Assembly (NCBI RefSeq): GCF_018408855.1
Contig: NZ_AP024322.1
Span: 1-64,000 of the forward strand
Source: Caballeronia sp. NK8
Lineage (GTDB): Bacteria > Pseudomonadota > Gammaproteobacteria > Burkholderiales > Burkholderiaceae
Direction: 5' to 3'
DNA length: 64,000 nt
Positions 37,055 to 48,850 of this stretch are shown piece after piece. Each line of letters starts with the position of its first letter. Position 1 is the first letter of the stretch. The translations under genes were made by a program, and so were the position numbers. The notes beneath the pieces were generated by a model. The model was given only the letters and a program-made list of their open reading frames with translations. It made no database searches and was not told where the DNA came from.

Positions 37055-37731
37055 AAACCGCGATAGCGTCGGTCGTCGCAGCGGTGAGTCTGTCGATAAC
37101 GGCGGGCGCGGCCCACGCCGACAACGCGCCCAAGCCGACCGATATCGCGACGCAGAATGCCGTCGCCGACTACAACGCGGGCAATCTCGTCGCGGCGCGA
37201 TCGGAGTTTCGCCGGGCGGCGCAGCGCGGCAGCCGGCTCGCCGAATTCAACTACGCGATGATGCTGCTCAATGGCGAAGGCGGCGCGGCGGACGTGCCGG
37301 AAGGCAAGAAGTGGCTGCGCCGCGCCGCCGACGCCAACATGACGCACGCGCAATACGTGTACGGCAAGATGTACGACGACGGCCAGTTCGTCGAGAAAGA
37401 TCCGGCGGAGGCGCATCGCTGGTTCCTGCGCGCGGCGAACCAGGGTCACGTGCAGGCCGAACTGGCGCTCGCGAACCAGTTTCTCGACGGACGCGGCACC
37501 GCGCGCGACAACGTGCAGGCGTTCGCCTGGTACAAGAAGGCGGCGGAAGGCGGCGACATGACCGCGCAATACGTCGCGGGTTCGTTTTACGAGCGCGGCG
37601 GCGATGGCGTCGAGCGCAATCTGAATGTGGCGCGCGCGTATTACGCGGCGGCGGCCGCGCAGGGCGATCCGGCGGCCAAGCTCAAATATCTGCAACTGAG
37701 CGCCGAACTCGAGCAGCAAAAGCCGCAGTAA
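37051..37731 (+). CDS. Exported Sel1-repeat protein
   Basis: A 226-residue protein with an N-terminal signal peptide (TAIASVVAAVSLSITAGAAHA) followed by four to five Sel1-like helical repeats (AEFNYAMMLLNGEGG, AQYVYGKMYDDGQFVEKDP, AELALANQFLDGRG, AQYVAGSFYERGGDGV). Probably periplasmic; such repeats mediate protein-protein contacts. The ATG at 37051 overlaps the aldolase stop. The link to the aldolase is positional only. Confidence 0.88.
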   Translation: MKTAIASVVAAVSLSITAGAAHADNAPKPTDIATQNAVADYNAGNLVAARSEFRRAAQRGSRLAEFNYAMMLLNGEGGAADVPEGKKWLRRAADANMTHAQYVYGKMYDDGQFVEKDPAEAHRWFLRAANQGHVQAELALANQFLDGRGTARDNVQAFAWYKKAAEGGDMTAQYVAGSFYERGGDGVERNLNVARAYYAAAAAQGDPAAKLKYLQLSAELEQQKPQ

Positions 37732-37744
37732 GCGCGCCGGCAAC

Positions 37745-37774
37745 AAAAAAGCCGCGGACGAATCCACGGCTTTT
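37745..37774. terminator. Bidirectional terminator between Sel1 gene and rodA
   Basis: The stem AAAAGCCGCGGA / TCCACGGCTTTT (one mismatch) with A and T runs on both sides serves the two convergent genes. Confidence 0.8.
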
Positions 37775-37797
37775 GGTTTTGACGCAAGCGACCATCG

Positions 37798-38958
37798 CTA
37801 ACTCTGCATCAATCTCTTTTGCCGCGCGACGCTCATGATCAGCCCGGCCGCGACGCCGAGCGTCGTCAGCGCGGTGCCGCCGTAGCTCATGAACGGCAGC
37901 GGCACGCCGACCACGGGCAAAATCCCGCTCACCATGCCGATGTTGACGAACGCGTAAGTAAAGAACGCGAGCGTGAGCGATCCGGCCAGTAATCGCCCGA
38001 AGAAGGTCGCGCCGTTCGCCGCGATATACAGCCCGCGCGCGATCAGCGCCATGTAGAGGAAAAGCAGCACGAGTCCGCCCGCGAGACCGAACTCCTCGGC
38101 ATAGACGGCGAAGATGAAGTCGGTGTGCTTTTCGGGGATGAATTCGAGGTGCGCCTGCGTGCCCTTCAGCCAGCCTTTGCCAAGCGTGCCGCCGGAGCCG
38201 ATCGCGATCACCGCCTGAATCGTGTGGAAGCCTTTGCCGAGCGGATCGGAAGTCGGGTCGAGCAGCGTGCAGATGCGATGCTTCTGGTAGTCATGCATCA
38301 TCGGCCAGACGACATCCGGCTGACAGATCTTGTCCTGGAATATCGCGATACTCGCCACCGCGATGACCGCCGCCACGAGCACCGGCAGGATCAGCCTGAA
38401 ACTCAATCCGGCGAAATAAATGACGAACATACCCGCCGCGAATACGAGCACTGCGGTGCCCAGGTCAGGCTGCTTCGCGATCAGTCCCACTGGCAGCAGC
38501 AGAATCAGAAAGCCGACGATGTAATCCCACCAGCGGATATTGCTTTCGCGCTTCTGGTAGTACCACGCGAGCATCAGCGGCATCGCGATCTTCATGATTT
38601 CCGACGGCTGGATCACCACGCCGACATTGAGCCAGCGTTTCGCGCCCTTGCGCGTCAGCCCGAACGCAGCGACGGCGATCAATAACGCGACGCCGACCGT
38701 ATAGAGCGGCACCGCGAAGCGCATCAGCATTTGCGGCGGGATGTTGGCGAGCACCCACATCAGGCCGAAGGTCAGCATGATGTTGCGAAGCTGGTCCTCG
38801 ACGCGCCCGGGCATGTCGAGACTCGCGCTGTACAGCGTCACGATGCCGACGCACAGCAGCAGGAACACGATGAGCGCGAGCGGTTTGTCGAAGCCCGCGA
38901 ACATGCGCTTGGCGCGGTCGAGCAGTTCGCGCTTGTCGAATTGCATGTGCAGTTGCAT
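37798..38958 (-). CDS. rodA: Rod-shape peptidoglycan glycosyltransferase RodA
   Basis: SEDS-family integral membrane glycan polymerase of the elongasome. The 386 residues have about ten membrane segments and the SEDS signatures NVGVVIQPSEIMKIAMPL, AKQPDLGTAVLVF, and the C-terminal GVPLPFMSYGGTALTTLG. It ends the minus-strand cluster mreB-mreC-mreD-mrdA-rodA and is 12 bases after mrdA, its partner transpeptidase. Confidence 0.96.
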   Translation of the reverse strand: MQLHMQFDKRELLDRAKRMFAGFDKPLALIVFLLLCVGIVTLYSASLDMPGRVEDQLRNIMLTFGLMWVLANIPPQMLMRFAVPLYTVGVALLIAVAAFGLTRKGAKRWLNVGVVIQPSEIMKIAMPLMLAWYYQKRESNIRWWDYIVGFLILLLPVGLIAKQPDLGTAVLVFAAGMFVIYFAGLSFRLILPVLVAAVIAVASIAIFQDKICQPDVVWPMMHDYQKHRICTLLDPTSDPLGKGFHTIQAVIAIGSGGTLGKGWLKGTQAHLEFIPEKHTDFIFAVYAEEFGLAGGLVLLFLYMALIARGLYIAANGATFFGRLLAGSLTLAFFTYAFVNIGMVSGILPVVGVPLPFMSYGGTALTTLGVAAGLIMSVARQKRLMQS

Positions 38959-38970
38959 GGCGGTTTTCCT

Positions 38971-41244
38971 TTACTCGTCGATGCCGCCAGACGGCGCGAG
39001 AACGCGCACGCCGTCGTTTTCGTTGCCGCGCACCATGGTGGGCGTCGGCTCGGCGGGGCGCTTTTTCGGCGCGGGCGTGCGGCCCGGCGTCGACGCGGGA
39101 AGCGCGGCGGCAGGCGGCGTGGACGCGGCGCGCGGCGTCGAGGCTTTCGGGGCGGAAGCCGCAAGCGGCGGCGCGGTAACGGCCTTCGCGACATTCGGAT
39201 TCGACGCGGCCTGCGGCGAAAACGCCGGCGACGAATTCGCGACCGACGCGGGCAACGCGACGGCTGCGGGCGATTGCGTGCCGCCGATCATCGGCAGGCC
39301 GGTGTCTTCCGTGGCCGATGCCGCCGCGGCAACCGCGGCAGCTTGCGCGCCCGGCTTCATGCGGTCGATCAGATAGTAGTCGAGCACCTTGCGCGCGATC
39401 GGCCCGGCGGACTCCGCGCCCCAGCCGCCGTTTTCGACGATCAACGCGAGCGCGATCTTCGGCTGCTCGGCAGGCGCGAACGCGATGAACAGCGCGTGAT
39501 CGCGCAGATGCTCGGCGAGCGCGTGCCCCTTGTAGTTCGCGCCCTGCAACGAATAGACCTGCGCCGTGCCGGTCTTGCCCGCCGCCAGATACGGCGCGCC
39601 CGCAAACACCTTCGCCGCCGTACCGTTGGTGACGACGCCTTCCATCGCGCGCTTGATGAAATCCACGTCCTTCTGCTGCACGGGGATCTTGTCGCTCGGG
39701 TCGCGCACGACGGCGCGCGTCGCCTTCGAGATCGGATTTTCGATATCGCGCACGAGGTGCGGCTTCATCACGACGCCATTGTTCGCGAGCGTCGCGGTGG
39801 CGTGCGCGAGCTGCAGGATCGTGAACGAGTTATAGCCCTGACCGATGCCGAGACTGATCGTCTCGCCTTCGTACCAGCGCTGCTGCTCGGGCTTGCGGTA
39901 CGCCTTGCGCTTCCATTCGGTCGACGGGAGAATGCCGCGCGCCTCGCCTGCGATATCGATGCCGGTGATCTGGCCGAAGCCCCACGGCTTCATGAAGCCG
40001 GCCATCGCGTTGACGCCGAGATCGCGCGCGAGCATGTAGAAGTACGTGTCGTTCGACACGACGATCGCGCGGTTCATGTCGACCCAGCCCTGGCCCGAGC
40101 GCACGTCGTTGCGGAACGTGTGGCCGCCGAACGTGAAGTAGCCCGGATCCTGAAAGCCCCAGCCCGGCGTGCGCTTGTGCAGTGTCAGCGCGGCGAGCGC
40201 CATGAACGGCTTGTACGTCGAGCCCGGCGGATACGTGCCGTGCAGCGGACGATTCAGGAGCGGGTGATCCGGCGAATTGTTGAGCGCGTCCCAGGTTTGC
40301 TGATCGATGCCGTCGACGAACGAATTCGGGTCGAAGCTCGGCGCGGAGACGAACGCGAGCACGTCGCCGGTGGAAGGCTCGATCGCGACGAGCGCGCCGC
40401 GCTTGCCCGCGAACGCCTGCTCCGCGACCTGCTGCAAGCCGATATCCAGCGACAACTGAAGGTTGTTGCCCGGCGTCGCCTGCGTGCGCGACATCGTCCG
40501 CACCGGACGACCGCCCGCCGTGACTTCGACTTCCTCGAAACCGGTCAGACCGTGCAACTCGGTCTCGTAGCTCTGCTCGACACCGATCTTGCCGACGTAG
40601 TCCGTGCCCTTGTAGTTATTGGCGTCGAGGCGCGGATCGTAGTGATCCGAGCTTTCGTCATTGGCGTCGCTCGCGTCGTCGATGCGCTCCTGATCGCGCT
40701 GCGAAATCCGGCCGATGTACCCGATCACATGCGCGGCGGTCGTGCCGAGCGGATACTGGCGGAACAGGCGCGCCCGCACTTCGACGCCCGGAAAGCGAAA
40801 GCGCTGCGCCGTGAACTTCGCCACTTCCTCATCGGTGAGCCGCGTGCGGATCGGCAGGCTTTCGAAATTCTTCGAATCTTCGAGCAGCTTCTTGAAACGC
40901 CGGCGGTCACGCGCGTCGATAGGAATGACCTGCGAGAGTTCGTCGATGGTTTCGTCGAGCGTGCCGTTGATCTTCGAACGCGTGATTTCGAGCGTATAGG
41001 CGGAGTAGTTCTTCGCCAGCACGACGCCGTTGCGGTCGGTGATGATGCCGCGATTCGGCACGATCGGCGCAACGGAAATGCGGTTTTCGTTCGCCTGCAG
41101 CGAGTATTTGCTGAAGTGCCAGACCTGCAGATACAGAAAGCGCAACCCGATCAGCCCGAAGCAGACGAACACGAACAGTCCCGCCGCCGCGACGCGCAGG
41201 CGGAACTTCGACAACTGTTGCTCGGTGTTCTTTATTTCGGTCAT
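38971..41244 (-). CDS. mrdA: Penicillin-binding protein 2
   Basis: Transpeptidase that cross-links lateral-wall peptidoglycan with RodA. The 757 residues begin with a cytoplasmic end and one membrane anchor (LRVAAAGLFVFVCFGLIGLRF). A dimerisation domain and the penicillin-binding domain follow, with SxxK in GSTYKPFM, SxN in VSNDTYFY and KTG in AGKTGTAQV. After about residue 630 a 125-residue Ala/Pro/Ser-rich tail follows that is absent from E. coli PBP2 (633 aa). The tail is probably disordered. Confidence 0.95.
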   Translation of the reverse strand: MTEIKNTEQQLSKFRLRVAAAGLFVFVCFGLIGLRFLYLQVWHFSKYSLQANENRISVAPIVPNRGIITDRNGVVLAKNYSAYTLEITRSKINGTLDETIDELSQVIPIDARDRRRFKKLLEDSKNFESLPIRTRLTDEEVAKFTAQRFRFPGVEVRARLFRQYPLGTTAAHVIGYIGRISQRDQERIDDASDANDESSDHYDPRLDANNYKGTDYVGKIGVEQSYETELHGLTGFEEVEVTAGGRPVRTMSRTQATPGNNLQLSLDIGLQQVAEQAFAGKRGALVAIEPSTGDVLAFVSAPSFDPNSFVDGIDQQTWDALNNSPDHPLLNRPLHGTYPPGSTYKPFMALAALTLHKRTPGWGFQDPGYFTFGGHTFRNDVRSGQGWVDMNRAIVVSNDTYFYMLARDLGVNAMAGFMKPWGFGQITGIDIAGEARGILPSTEWKRKAYRKPEQQRWYEGETISLGIGQGYNSFTILQLAHATATLANNGVVMKPHLVRDIENPISKATRAVVRDPSDKIPVQQKDVDFIKRAMEGVVTNGTAAKVFAGAPYLAAGKTGTAQVYSLQGANYKGHALAEHLRDHALFIAFAPAEQPKIALALIVENGGWGAESAGPIARKVLDYYLIDRMKPGAQAAAVAAAASATEDTGLPMIGGTQSPAAVALPASVANSSPAFSPQAASNPNVAKAVTAPPLAASAPKASTPRAASTPPAAALPASTPGRTPAPKKRPAEPTPTMVRGNENDGVRVLAPSGGIDE

Positions 41245-41326
41245 GCAGCTTTCGCGGTTTGCTCGCGATTCAAGTGTAGTTCGCGCGCGGCGGTTTATTC
41301 GGTGAGCTGGCGCCGCGCGGTCGCGC

Positions 41327-41839
41327 TCAGATCGGGCGCGTGTCGTCCGGATCGGCGGCGCGGCGTTGCGGCATCAGCAAGAGGAAGCTTGCGATCGGCC
41401 AGAGCAGTGCTTCGACGAATCCGTTGACCAGATAGCTCCAGCCGGGAAACGCGGCGCCCGTCATCAGGCGGATGATGAACGGCACGAGATGCGCGCCCAC
41501 CAGCAGCGGCGCGACGACGAACATCTGCACCGGCAGCGAGATCCACAGCACGCGGCGGTGGATGGTGATCGCGCCGTACGAAAGAAGCGTGTAAGCCAGC
41601 GCGTGCTCGCCGAGCAGATTCGCGTTATGGACGTCCATCAGAATGCCGAGCATGAACGCGATGCCCATGCCGACTTTGCGCGGTTGATGCACGTTCCAGA
41701 ACAGCAGCACGAGCGCGACGAAATCCGGCACGCCGATGAGCCGTCCCCACGGCATCAGGTTCAGCAGAAACGCGGCGGCGAGGCTGAACGTGATGAAGTA
41801 CGGATTGACCGGCTGCAGGATGTATTGCGGACGGTTCAT
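41327..41839 (-). CDS. mreD: Rod-shape determining protein MreD
   Basis: A 170-residue inner-membrane component of the elongasome with about five to six membrane segments. MreD-type sequence includes LMPWGRLIGVPDFVALVLLFW, GIAFMLGILMDVHNANLLGEHAL and LSYGAI. Its start overlaps the mreC stop (ATGA). Confidence 0.93.
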   Translation of the reverse strand: MNRPQYILQPVNPYFITFSLAAAFLLNLMPWGRLIGVPDFVALVLLFWNVHQPRKVGMGIAFMLGILMDVHNANLLGEHALAYTLLSYGAITIHRRVLWISLPVQMFVVAPLLVGAHLVPFIIRLMTGAAFPGWSYLVNGFVEALLWPIASFLLLMPQRRAADPDDTRPI

Positions 41840-42951
41840 CGCGCGGCTCCCGAGGATGCGGGCTTAGGCGCATTCGCCTTCTTCGACGGCTTTGCCGCCG
41901 CGCTCGATGCCGCCTTGGGTGCGGCTGCCTTCGCCGGCGCCTCGGCGGGCTTCGGCGCCGGTGCGGCCGCAGTCGGTGCGGACGCCGCCGCAGCCGCCGA
42001 AGCGCCGCTCGCGCCCGCGGCTACCGCCGCCTTGGGCGCGGCCTTCTTCTTGCCCTTGTTTTCCTTCGCTTCCTTGGCGGCCGCGGCCGCTTCGACTTCG
42101 ATCGGATTGGGCGGCACGTTCAGGTTGTAGTGCAGCACGAGCAGCTGGCGCGCGCCGCGCACCGCCGCGATCGGCACGCAGACGACGCGCGCAAACGCAG
42201 TGTCCGCCTGTTTGTCGACGCGCAGCACCTTCGCCACCGGCAATCCCGGCGGATAGATGCCGTCGAGGCCGCTCGTCACGAGTTCGTCGCCGGCTTGCAC
42301 GTCGGCGCTGATCGGCACGAAGCGAAGGTCGAGCGTGTCGCCCTTCGGCGTGCCGTAGATCACGCTGCGCAAGCCGGTGCGCGCGATCTGCACGGGCACG
42401 GCCTGATCCTTGTCGGTGAGCAGTGTGACTTCCGATTGCAACGGAAACACGCGCGTGACCTGGCCGATCACACCGTCTTCGGTAACGACCGGCGCGCCGT
42501 CCTGGATGTTTTGCTGCGAACCCTTGCCGATCACGACTTTCTGCGTGAACGGATCGCGCGTGTCGTATTGAATTTCGGCGGGCGTCTCTTCGGTGCTCGC
42601 GCGCGATTGCAGATTGAGCAGCGCGCGCAGGTGTGCATTCTCGATGGCGAGCTGCGCCGCATCGCCTGCCTTCACGGAAAGCTCCAGGTTTTTGTCGGCG
42701 AGCTTCGCGTTTTCGCTGCGCAGCGTCGCGCTGGTCACGGCGAGATCCGCCGCGCCCATGAAGATGTCGCGCGGCACGAGCGCGGCGCGCTGCAACGGAT
42801 AAAGCCCCGCGCCGAGCATGCCGCGAACGATTTCCAGCGTGTTGAAACGGGCGTCCGAGATCAGCAACGCGATGGCGAGCACCACGAAGAAAATCAGACG
42901 CGCGAGCGCGGAAGGGCCTTGCTTGAAAAGTGGCGGCGGACTGTATTCCAT
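41836..42951 (-). CDS. mreC: Rod-shape determining protein MreC
   Basis: A 371-residue bitopic membrane protein that links MreB to the wall enzymes. It has an N-terminal membrane segment (LIFFVVLAIALLISDARF), a coiled-coil stretch (about 70-105) and a periplasmic beta domain (GAPVVTEDGVIGQV, DVQAGDELVTSGLDGIYPPGLPVAKV). The last about 85 residues are an Ala/Lys/Pro-rich tail, probably disordered. mreD overlaps its stop by 4 bases. Confidence 0.95.
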   Translation of the reverse strand: MEYSPPPLFKQGPSALARLIFFVVLAIALLISDARFNTLEIVRGMLGAGLYPLQRAALVPRDIFMGAADLAVTSATLRSENAKLADKNLELSVKAGDAAQLAIENAHLRALLNLQSRASTEETPAEIQYDTRDPFTQKVVIGKGSQQNIQDGAPVVTEDGVIGQVTRVFPLQSEVTLLTDKDQAVPVQIARTGLRSVIYGTPKGDTLDLRFVPISADVQAGDELVTSGLDGIYPPGLPVAKVLRVDKQADTAFARVVCVPIAAVRGARQLLVLHYNLNVPPNPIEVEAAAAAKEAKENKGKKKAAPKAAVAAGASGASAAAAASAPTAAAPAPKPAEAPAKAAAPKAASSAAAKPSKKANAPKPASSGAAR

Positions 42952-43150
42952 GGTCGGCGCCGAGGGCGTGAACGGATGGATCGATGCTGCAGGTTATCTC
43001 GCCGGCGGCGAGACCTGCCCTACGCTGTTCCGACAACGGCCCGGACAGAAGCCGGGCCGTGCGCGCGTCGCGTTACGCGGGTGCGTTTGGCTGTCGCGTC
43101 GAAGACCATCACGCCCGGAGAAACAGGAGCGAAAGCCTTCAGCCGGGAGA

Positions 43151-44194
<1,044 letters not shown>

Positions 44195-44570
44195 TCAAAA
44201 ATCCTGTCTCGCTGGGTGGCCGTTCGTCGCGAGGAGCGCCGGGGACGGCAGCGGAAAAAATAACGGATTGCCGGGGCGGCGAACGCTCGCCGTGAAGTGC
44301 AATTCCGGGAAGAAATCTACCGCAGAATGGAACGCCGAACGCAAACGTTTCTCGTAATTCACTGATTCAGGGAGAAAGCCGCTGACAAGCCGTTCCAGAG
44401 GTGAGTCGAACGTGTAATGATACCTTATAATTTGGGGGTATCTATAGGAAAAGGATGGCACTTTTGACCATCGCCAGACCTGCTTCCGTAAGCTCCTTTC
44501 GAGATCGTAACTTGCTGTCACAGCGAAGGTTTTCGAGATTGGGGCCGTCCACGCTTTCTCCGGTGATTCC
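44195..44570. other. Divergent promoter region between mreB and gatC
   Basis: A 376-bp gap between two divergent essential operons. A TATAAT box lies at 44426-44431 and a TTGACC box at 44464-44469, both on the plus strand, but neither has a partner at ideal spacing. The A/T-rich centre (about 44410-44460) is the likely promoter zone for both directions. Confidence 0.45.
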
Positions 44571-44870
44571 ATGTCTTTGACCCTGACCGACGTAAAACGC
44601 ATCGCGCATCTGGCGCGGCTCGAATTGCCCGACCACGAAGCCGAACCCACGCTTGCGCGCCTCAACGACTTCTTCGGTCTCGTCGAGCAGATGCAGGCCG
44701 TCGACACGACCGGCATCGAACCGCTCGCACACCCGATCGAACAGATCGAGGAAGTCGCGCTTCGTCTGCGTGACGACGCTGTCTCAGAGCGCGTCGAGCG
44801 CGAAGAGTTCCAGCGATCCGCGCCTGCCGTGCAGGACGGGCTCTACCTCGTGCCGAAGGTGATCGAATAA
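44571..44870 (+). CDS. gatC: Asp/Glu-tRNA amidotransferase subunit C
   Basis: The 99-residue scaffold subunit of GatCAB, which converts mischarged Asp-tRNA(Asn) or Glu-tRNA(Gln) to the amide form. The sequence [21 protein letters not shown] and the C-terminal [18 protein letters not shown] are typical. It is first in the gatC-gatA-gatB operon. Confidence 0.95.
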   Translation: MSLTLTDVKRIAHLARLELPDHEAEPTLARLNDFFGLVEQMQAVDTTGIEPLAHPIEQIEEVALRLRDDAVSERVEREEFQRSAPAVQDGLYLVPKVIE

Positions 44871-44931
44871 CGGTCGACTATCCAGCGATACCGCGCGCGG
44901 GAATGAAGACCGCGCTCATCAGGGAACTGCA

Positions 44932-46428
44932 ATGCATCAAAAAAGCTTGACCGAACTGCGCGCCGCGCTCGACTCGAAGGAGATCTCCGCGGTCGAACTG
45001 GCGCAGTCGTATCTGCAACGCATCGACGCCGCGAAGGCGCTGAATGCGTTCATCGGCATCGATCGCGAACTCACGCTCGAACAGGCGAAGGCCGCCGATG
45101 CCCTCATCGCGCAGGGCAACGCCGGCGCGCTCACCGGTCTGCCGGTCGCGCACAAGGACGTGTTCGTCACGCGCGGCTGGGCGTCCACAGCCGGCTCGCG
45201 CATGCTCGAAAACTACGCGAGCCCGTTCGATGCGACCGTGGTCGATCGTCTGAAGCAAGCTGGCATGGTGTGCCTCGGCAAGACCAACATGGACGAGTTC
45301 GCGATGGGCTCGTCCAACGAGAATTCGTACTTCGGCGCGGTGAAGAATCCGTGGGACCTGAAGGCCGTGCCGGGTGGTTCGTCGGGCGGTTCGGCCGCCG
45401 CCGTGGCCGCGCGCCTCGCGCCCGCCGCGACCGGCACCGACACCGGCGGCTCGATCCGCCAGCCCGCGTCGTTCACCGGCATCACGGGCATCAAGCCGAC
45501 TTACGGCCGCGTGTCGCGCTACGGGATGATCGCGTTCGCGTCGTCGCTGGATCAGGGCGGCCCGATGGCGCAGACCGCCGCCGACTGCGCGCTGCTGCTC
45601 AACGCGATGTCCGGCTTCGACGAGCGCGACTCGACCAGCCTGCAACGCGAGAACGAAGACTACACGCGCCATATCGGCAAAACATGGAACGGCTCCGATG
45701 ATGCAAGCCAGCCGTTGAAAGGTCTGCGTATCGGCATGCCGAAGGAGTACTTCGGCGCCGGTCTCGCGGACGACGTGCGCGCGTCCATCGACGCGGCATT
45801 GAAGCAATACGAAGCGCTCGGCGCGACGCTCGTCGAGGTGACGCTGCCGCAGACCGAGCTGTCGATTCCCGTGTACTACATCATCGCGCCGGCGGAGGCT
45901 TCGTCGAATCTGTCGCGCTTCGATGGCGTGCGCTACGGGCATCGCGCGGCCGAGTACCGCGATCTGCTCGACATGTACAAGAAGTCGCGTGCGGAAGGCT
46001 TCGGGCCGGAAGTGAAGCGGCGAATTCTGGTTGGCACGTATGTGCTGTCGCACGGCTATTACGACGCGTACTACCTGCAGGCGCAGAAGATTCGCCGCAT
46101 CATCGCGCGCGACTTCCAGGAAGCGTTCAAGCAGTGCGACGTCATCATGGGGCCGGTCGCGCCGACCGTCGCGTGGAATCTCGGCGAGAAAGCCGACGAT
46201 CCCGTGCAGATGTATCTCGCCGATATCTACACGCTGTCCGTGAGCCTCGCCGGTCTGCCCGGCATGAGCGTGCCGTGCGGCTTCGGCGCGGGCGCGAACG
46301 CGGATCGCCCGGTCGGACTGCAGATCGTCGGCAACTATTTCAACGAAGCCCGGATGCTCCAGGTCGCCGACGCGTTCCAGCGCGCGACCGACTGGCACCG
46401 CAAGGCACCATCGGCATCGGGAGTGTGA
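44932..46428 (+). CDS. gatA: Asp/Glu-tRNA amidotransferase subunit A
   Basis: Glutaminase subunit of GatCAB and a member of the amidase-signature family. The 498 residues contain the Ser-cisSer-Lys triad: Lys in [10 protein letters not shown], and the two Ser in [14 protein letters not shown] with the following [13 protein letters not shown]. It supplies ammonia to GatB through a tunnel. gatB follows 2 bases after the stop. Confidence 0.97.
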   Translation: MHQKSLTELRAALDSKEISAVELAQSYLQRIDAAKALNAFIGIDRELTLEQAKAADALIAQGNAGALTGLPVAHKDVFVTRGWASTAGSRMLENYASPFDATVVDRLKQAGMVCLGKTNMDEFAMGSSNENSYFGAVKNPWDLKAVPGGSSGGSAAAVAARLAPAATGTDTGGSIRQPASFTGITGIKPTYGRVSRYGMIAFASSLDQGGPMAQTAADCALLLNAMSGFDERDSTSLQRENEDYTRHIGKTWNGSDDASQPLKGLRIGMPKEYFGAGLADDVRASIDAALKQYEALGATLVEVTLPQTELSIPVYYIIAPAEASSNLSRFDGVRYGHRAAEYRDLLDMYKKSRAEGFGPEVKRRILVGTYVLSHGYYDAYYLQAQKIRRIIARDFQEAFKQCDVIMGPVAPTVAWNLGEKADDPVQMYLADIYTLSVSLAGLPGMSVPCGFGAGANADRPVGLQIVGNYFNEARMLQVADAFQRATDWHRKAPSASGV

Positions 46429-46430
46429 AC

Positions 46431-47900
46431 ATGCAGTGGGAAGTCGTCATCGGTCTGGAAACGCACGCGCAGCTTTCCACCGTCTCAAAGATCTTCTCGG
46501 GCGCGCCCACTCAGTTCGGCGCGAGCCCGAACTCGCAGGCGAGTCCCGTCGATCTCGCGCTGCCCGGCGTGCTGCCGGTGATGAACCGTGGCGCCGTCGA
46601 GCGCGCGATTCGCTTCGGCCTGTCGATCGGCGCGCATATCGCGCCGCGCAGCATCTTCGCGCGCAAGAACTACTTCTATCCGGATCTTCCGAAGGGCTAT
46701 CAGATCAGCCAGTACGAGATTCCGGTCGTGCAGGGCGGTCAGATCACGATCCAGGTTCCGGCCAATGAAAAGGCGGGCAAGGAAGCGTATTCGAAGACCG
46801 TCAATCTGACGCGCGCGCATCTCGAAGAAGACGCAGGCAAGTCGCTGCACGAAGACTTCGCGGGCATGACGGGCATCGACCTGAATCGCGCGGGCACGCC
46901 GCTGCTCGAGATCGTCACGGAGCCGGAAATGCGCAGCGCGGCGGAAGCGGTCGCGTATGCGAAGGCCTTGCACGGGCTCGTCGTGTGGCTCGGCATCTGC
47001 GACGGCAACATGCAGGAAGGCTCGTTCCGTTGTGACGCGAACGTGTCGGTGCGGCCGGTCGGCCAGAAGGAATTCGGCACGCGCGCGGAAATCAAGAACC
47101 TGAACTCGTTCCGCTTTCTCGAAGAAGCGATTCAATACGAAGTGCGCCGTCAGATCGAGCTGATCGAGGACGGCGGCACCGTGGTTCAGGAAACGCGTCT
47201 CTACGATCCTGACAAGCGCGAAACGCGCTCGATGCGCAGCAAGGAAGACGCGCACGATTACCGCTATTTCCCGGACCCGGATCTGATGCCGCTCGTGATC
47301 GAGGAAAGCTGGATCGCGCGCGTGAAGTCAGAAATGTCGGAACTGCCGGATGACATTCGGAAGCGTTTCGAGAAAGACTTCGAATTGACGTCTTACGATG
47401 CAGGTGTAATCACTGCCTCGAAGCCGATGACGAAGTACTACGAGAAGGCGGTCGAATCGGCTGGCGCGGCGCTCGCTAAGCCCGTCGCCAATTGGTTGAT
47501 GGGTGATGTATCGGCGCAGCTGAATCGCGAGTCGTTAGACATTTCGAGTTCTAATGTCGCACCGGAGCAACTTGGATTACTAGTACGACGCATCGCCGAC
47601 GGCACCATCTCCAACAAGATCGCGAAGGACATCTTCCAGACGATCTGGGAAGAGAAGGCGACGGACGAAGGCGCGGCGGATCGCATCATCGATGCGAAGG
47701 GCCTGAAGCAGATTTCCGACACCGGGGCGCTCGAAGCGATCATCGACGAAGTGCTCGCAGCGAATCAGAAATCAGTCGAAGAATTCCGCGCGGGCAAGGA
47801 GAAGGCGTTCAATGCGCTGATCGGCCAGGCGATGAAAGCGACCAAGGGGAAGGCGAATCCGCAGCAAGTGAACGAGTTGTTGAAGAAAAAGTTATCCTGA
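46431..47900 (+). CDS. gatB: Asp/Glu-tRNA amidotransferase subunit B
   Basis: Kinase and transamidase subunit of GatCAB. The 489 residues start [17 protein letters not shown] and include [14 protein letters not shown], the metal-site region, [10 protein letters not shown], and a C-terminal YqeY-like tail domain (about 350-489). GGGAG precedes the ATG at 46431; longer upstream frames overlap gatA and are rejected. Confidence 0.97.
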   Translation: MQWEVVIGLETHAQLSTVSKIFSGAPTQFGASPNSQASPVDLALPGVLPVMNRGAVERAIRFGLSIGAHIAPRSIFARKNYFYPDLPKGYQISQYEIPVVQGGQITIQVPANEKAGKEAYSKTVNLTRAHLEEDAGKSLHEDFAGMTGIDLNRAGTPLLEIVTEPEMRSAAEAVAYAKALHGLVVWLGICDGNMQEGSFRCDANVSVRPVGQKEFGTRAEIKNLNSFRFLEEAIQYEVRRQIELIEDGGTVVQETRLYDPDKRETRSMRSKEDAHDYRYFPDPDLMPLVIEESWIARVKSEMSELPDDIRKRFEKDFELTSYDAGVITASKPMTKYYEKAVESAGAALAKPVANWLMGDVSAQLNRESLDISSSNVAPEQLGLLVRRIADGTISNKIAKDIFQTIWEEKATDEGAADRIIDAKGLKQISDTGALEAIIDEVLAANQKSVEEFRAGKEKAFNALIGQAMKATKGKANPQQVNELLKKKLS

Positions 47901-47921
47901 CAGCTTGTCCCCAACGGGATG

Positions 47922-47962
47922 AACGGGCTGCTGCCGGTTAAGCCTGGCAGCGGCCCGTTTTC
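47922..47962 (+). terminator. Terminator after gatB
   Basis: AACGGGCTGCTGCC / GGCAGCGGCCCGTT (one mismatch) with a 10-nt loop is followed by TT and a T-rich stretch. It lies inside the longer possible reading frame of ppk2, which argues for the downstream ppk2 start. Confidence 0.75.
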
Positions 47963-47981
47963 ATTAGACGACAGTAAAAAA

Positions 47982-48821
47982 ATGGCAAAGAAACCCGAAC
48001 TCGACGACTTTCGCGTGCCGTTCTTCGACGCCGGCAAGAAGCTGAAGCCGTTCGACCTGAGCGCGATCGACCCGTCCGCGAAGCCGTTTTCCAGCGGCGC
48101 AAAGGAAGAAGACCGCGAGCGCCTTACGGCGATCGGCGTGCAGCTCGACGACCTGCAGGAGAAGCTCCACGCGCAGCGTCGCCAACGCGTGCTGCTGGTG
48201 CTGCAAGGCATGGACACGAGCGGCAAGGACGGCACGGTGCGCGCGGTGTTTCACGATGTCGACCCGCTCGGTCTGCGCATCGTGCCGTTTCGCGCGCCGT
48301 CGGAGCGCGAAGCCGCGCACGACTTCCTGTGGCGCGTGCACGCGCAGGCGCCGCAGGCCGGTGAATTCGCGATCTTCAATCGCAGCCACTATGAAGACGT
48401 GCTCGTGCCGCGCGTGCTGAAGCAGATCGATGCCGATCAATGCGAGCGTCGCTATCGCCACATTCGCGAGTTCGAGTCGCTGCTTGCGGACAGTGGCACG
48501 ACCATCGTCAAATGCTTTCTGCATATTTCGAAGGACGAGCAGCGCGAGCGGTTGCAGGCACGCATCGACGATCCGACCAAGCACTGGAAGTTCGACGTTT
48601 CCGATCTCGAAGCGCGCAAGCAGTGGGACGACTATCAGGCTGCCTACGCGGACGCGCTCGGCACGACGTCGACGGAATACGCGCCGTGGTACATCATTCC
48701 GGGCAATTCGAAGACGCATCGCAACGTGATGGTCGCGGAACTGCTGTTGCGCACGATGCAGGACATGAAGCTCGAATTCCCGCCGGCCAAGGAATCGCTC
48801 AAGGGCGTGAAGGTCGACTAA
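47982..48821 (+). CDS. Polyphosphate kinase 2 family protein
   Basis: PPK2-family phosphotransferase that uses polyphosphate to phosphorylate nucleotides. The 279 residues hold Walker A LQGMDTSGKDGTVRAVF and the Walker B-like FNRSHYEDVLVPRV, with the lid region downstream (RYRHIREFE). A single PPK2 domain of this length fits class I or III enzymes, so the substrate (ADP or AMP) is not decided. I chose ATG 47982 over 47919 because the latter would translate the gatB terminator. Confidence 0.88.
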   Translation: MAKKPELDDFRVPFFDAGKKLKPFDLSAIDPSAKPFSSGAKEEDRERLTAIGVQLDDLQEKLHAQRRQRVLLVLQGMDTSGKDGTVRAVFHDVDPLGLRIVPFRAPSEREAAHDFLWRVHAQAPQAGEFAIFNRSHYEDVLVPRVLKQIDADQCERRYRHIREFESLLADSGTTIVKCFLHISKDEQRERLQARIDDPTKHWKFDVSDLEARKQWDDYQAAYADALGTTSTEYAPWYIIPGNSKTHRNVMVAELLLRTMQDMKLEFPPAKESLKGVKVD

Positions 48822-48850
48822 ACGAAATCGATAAAAAAGGAAGCAAGCGT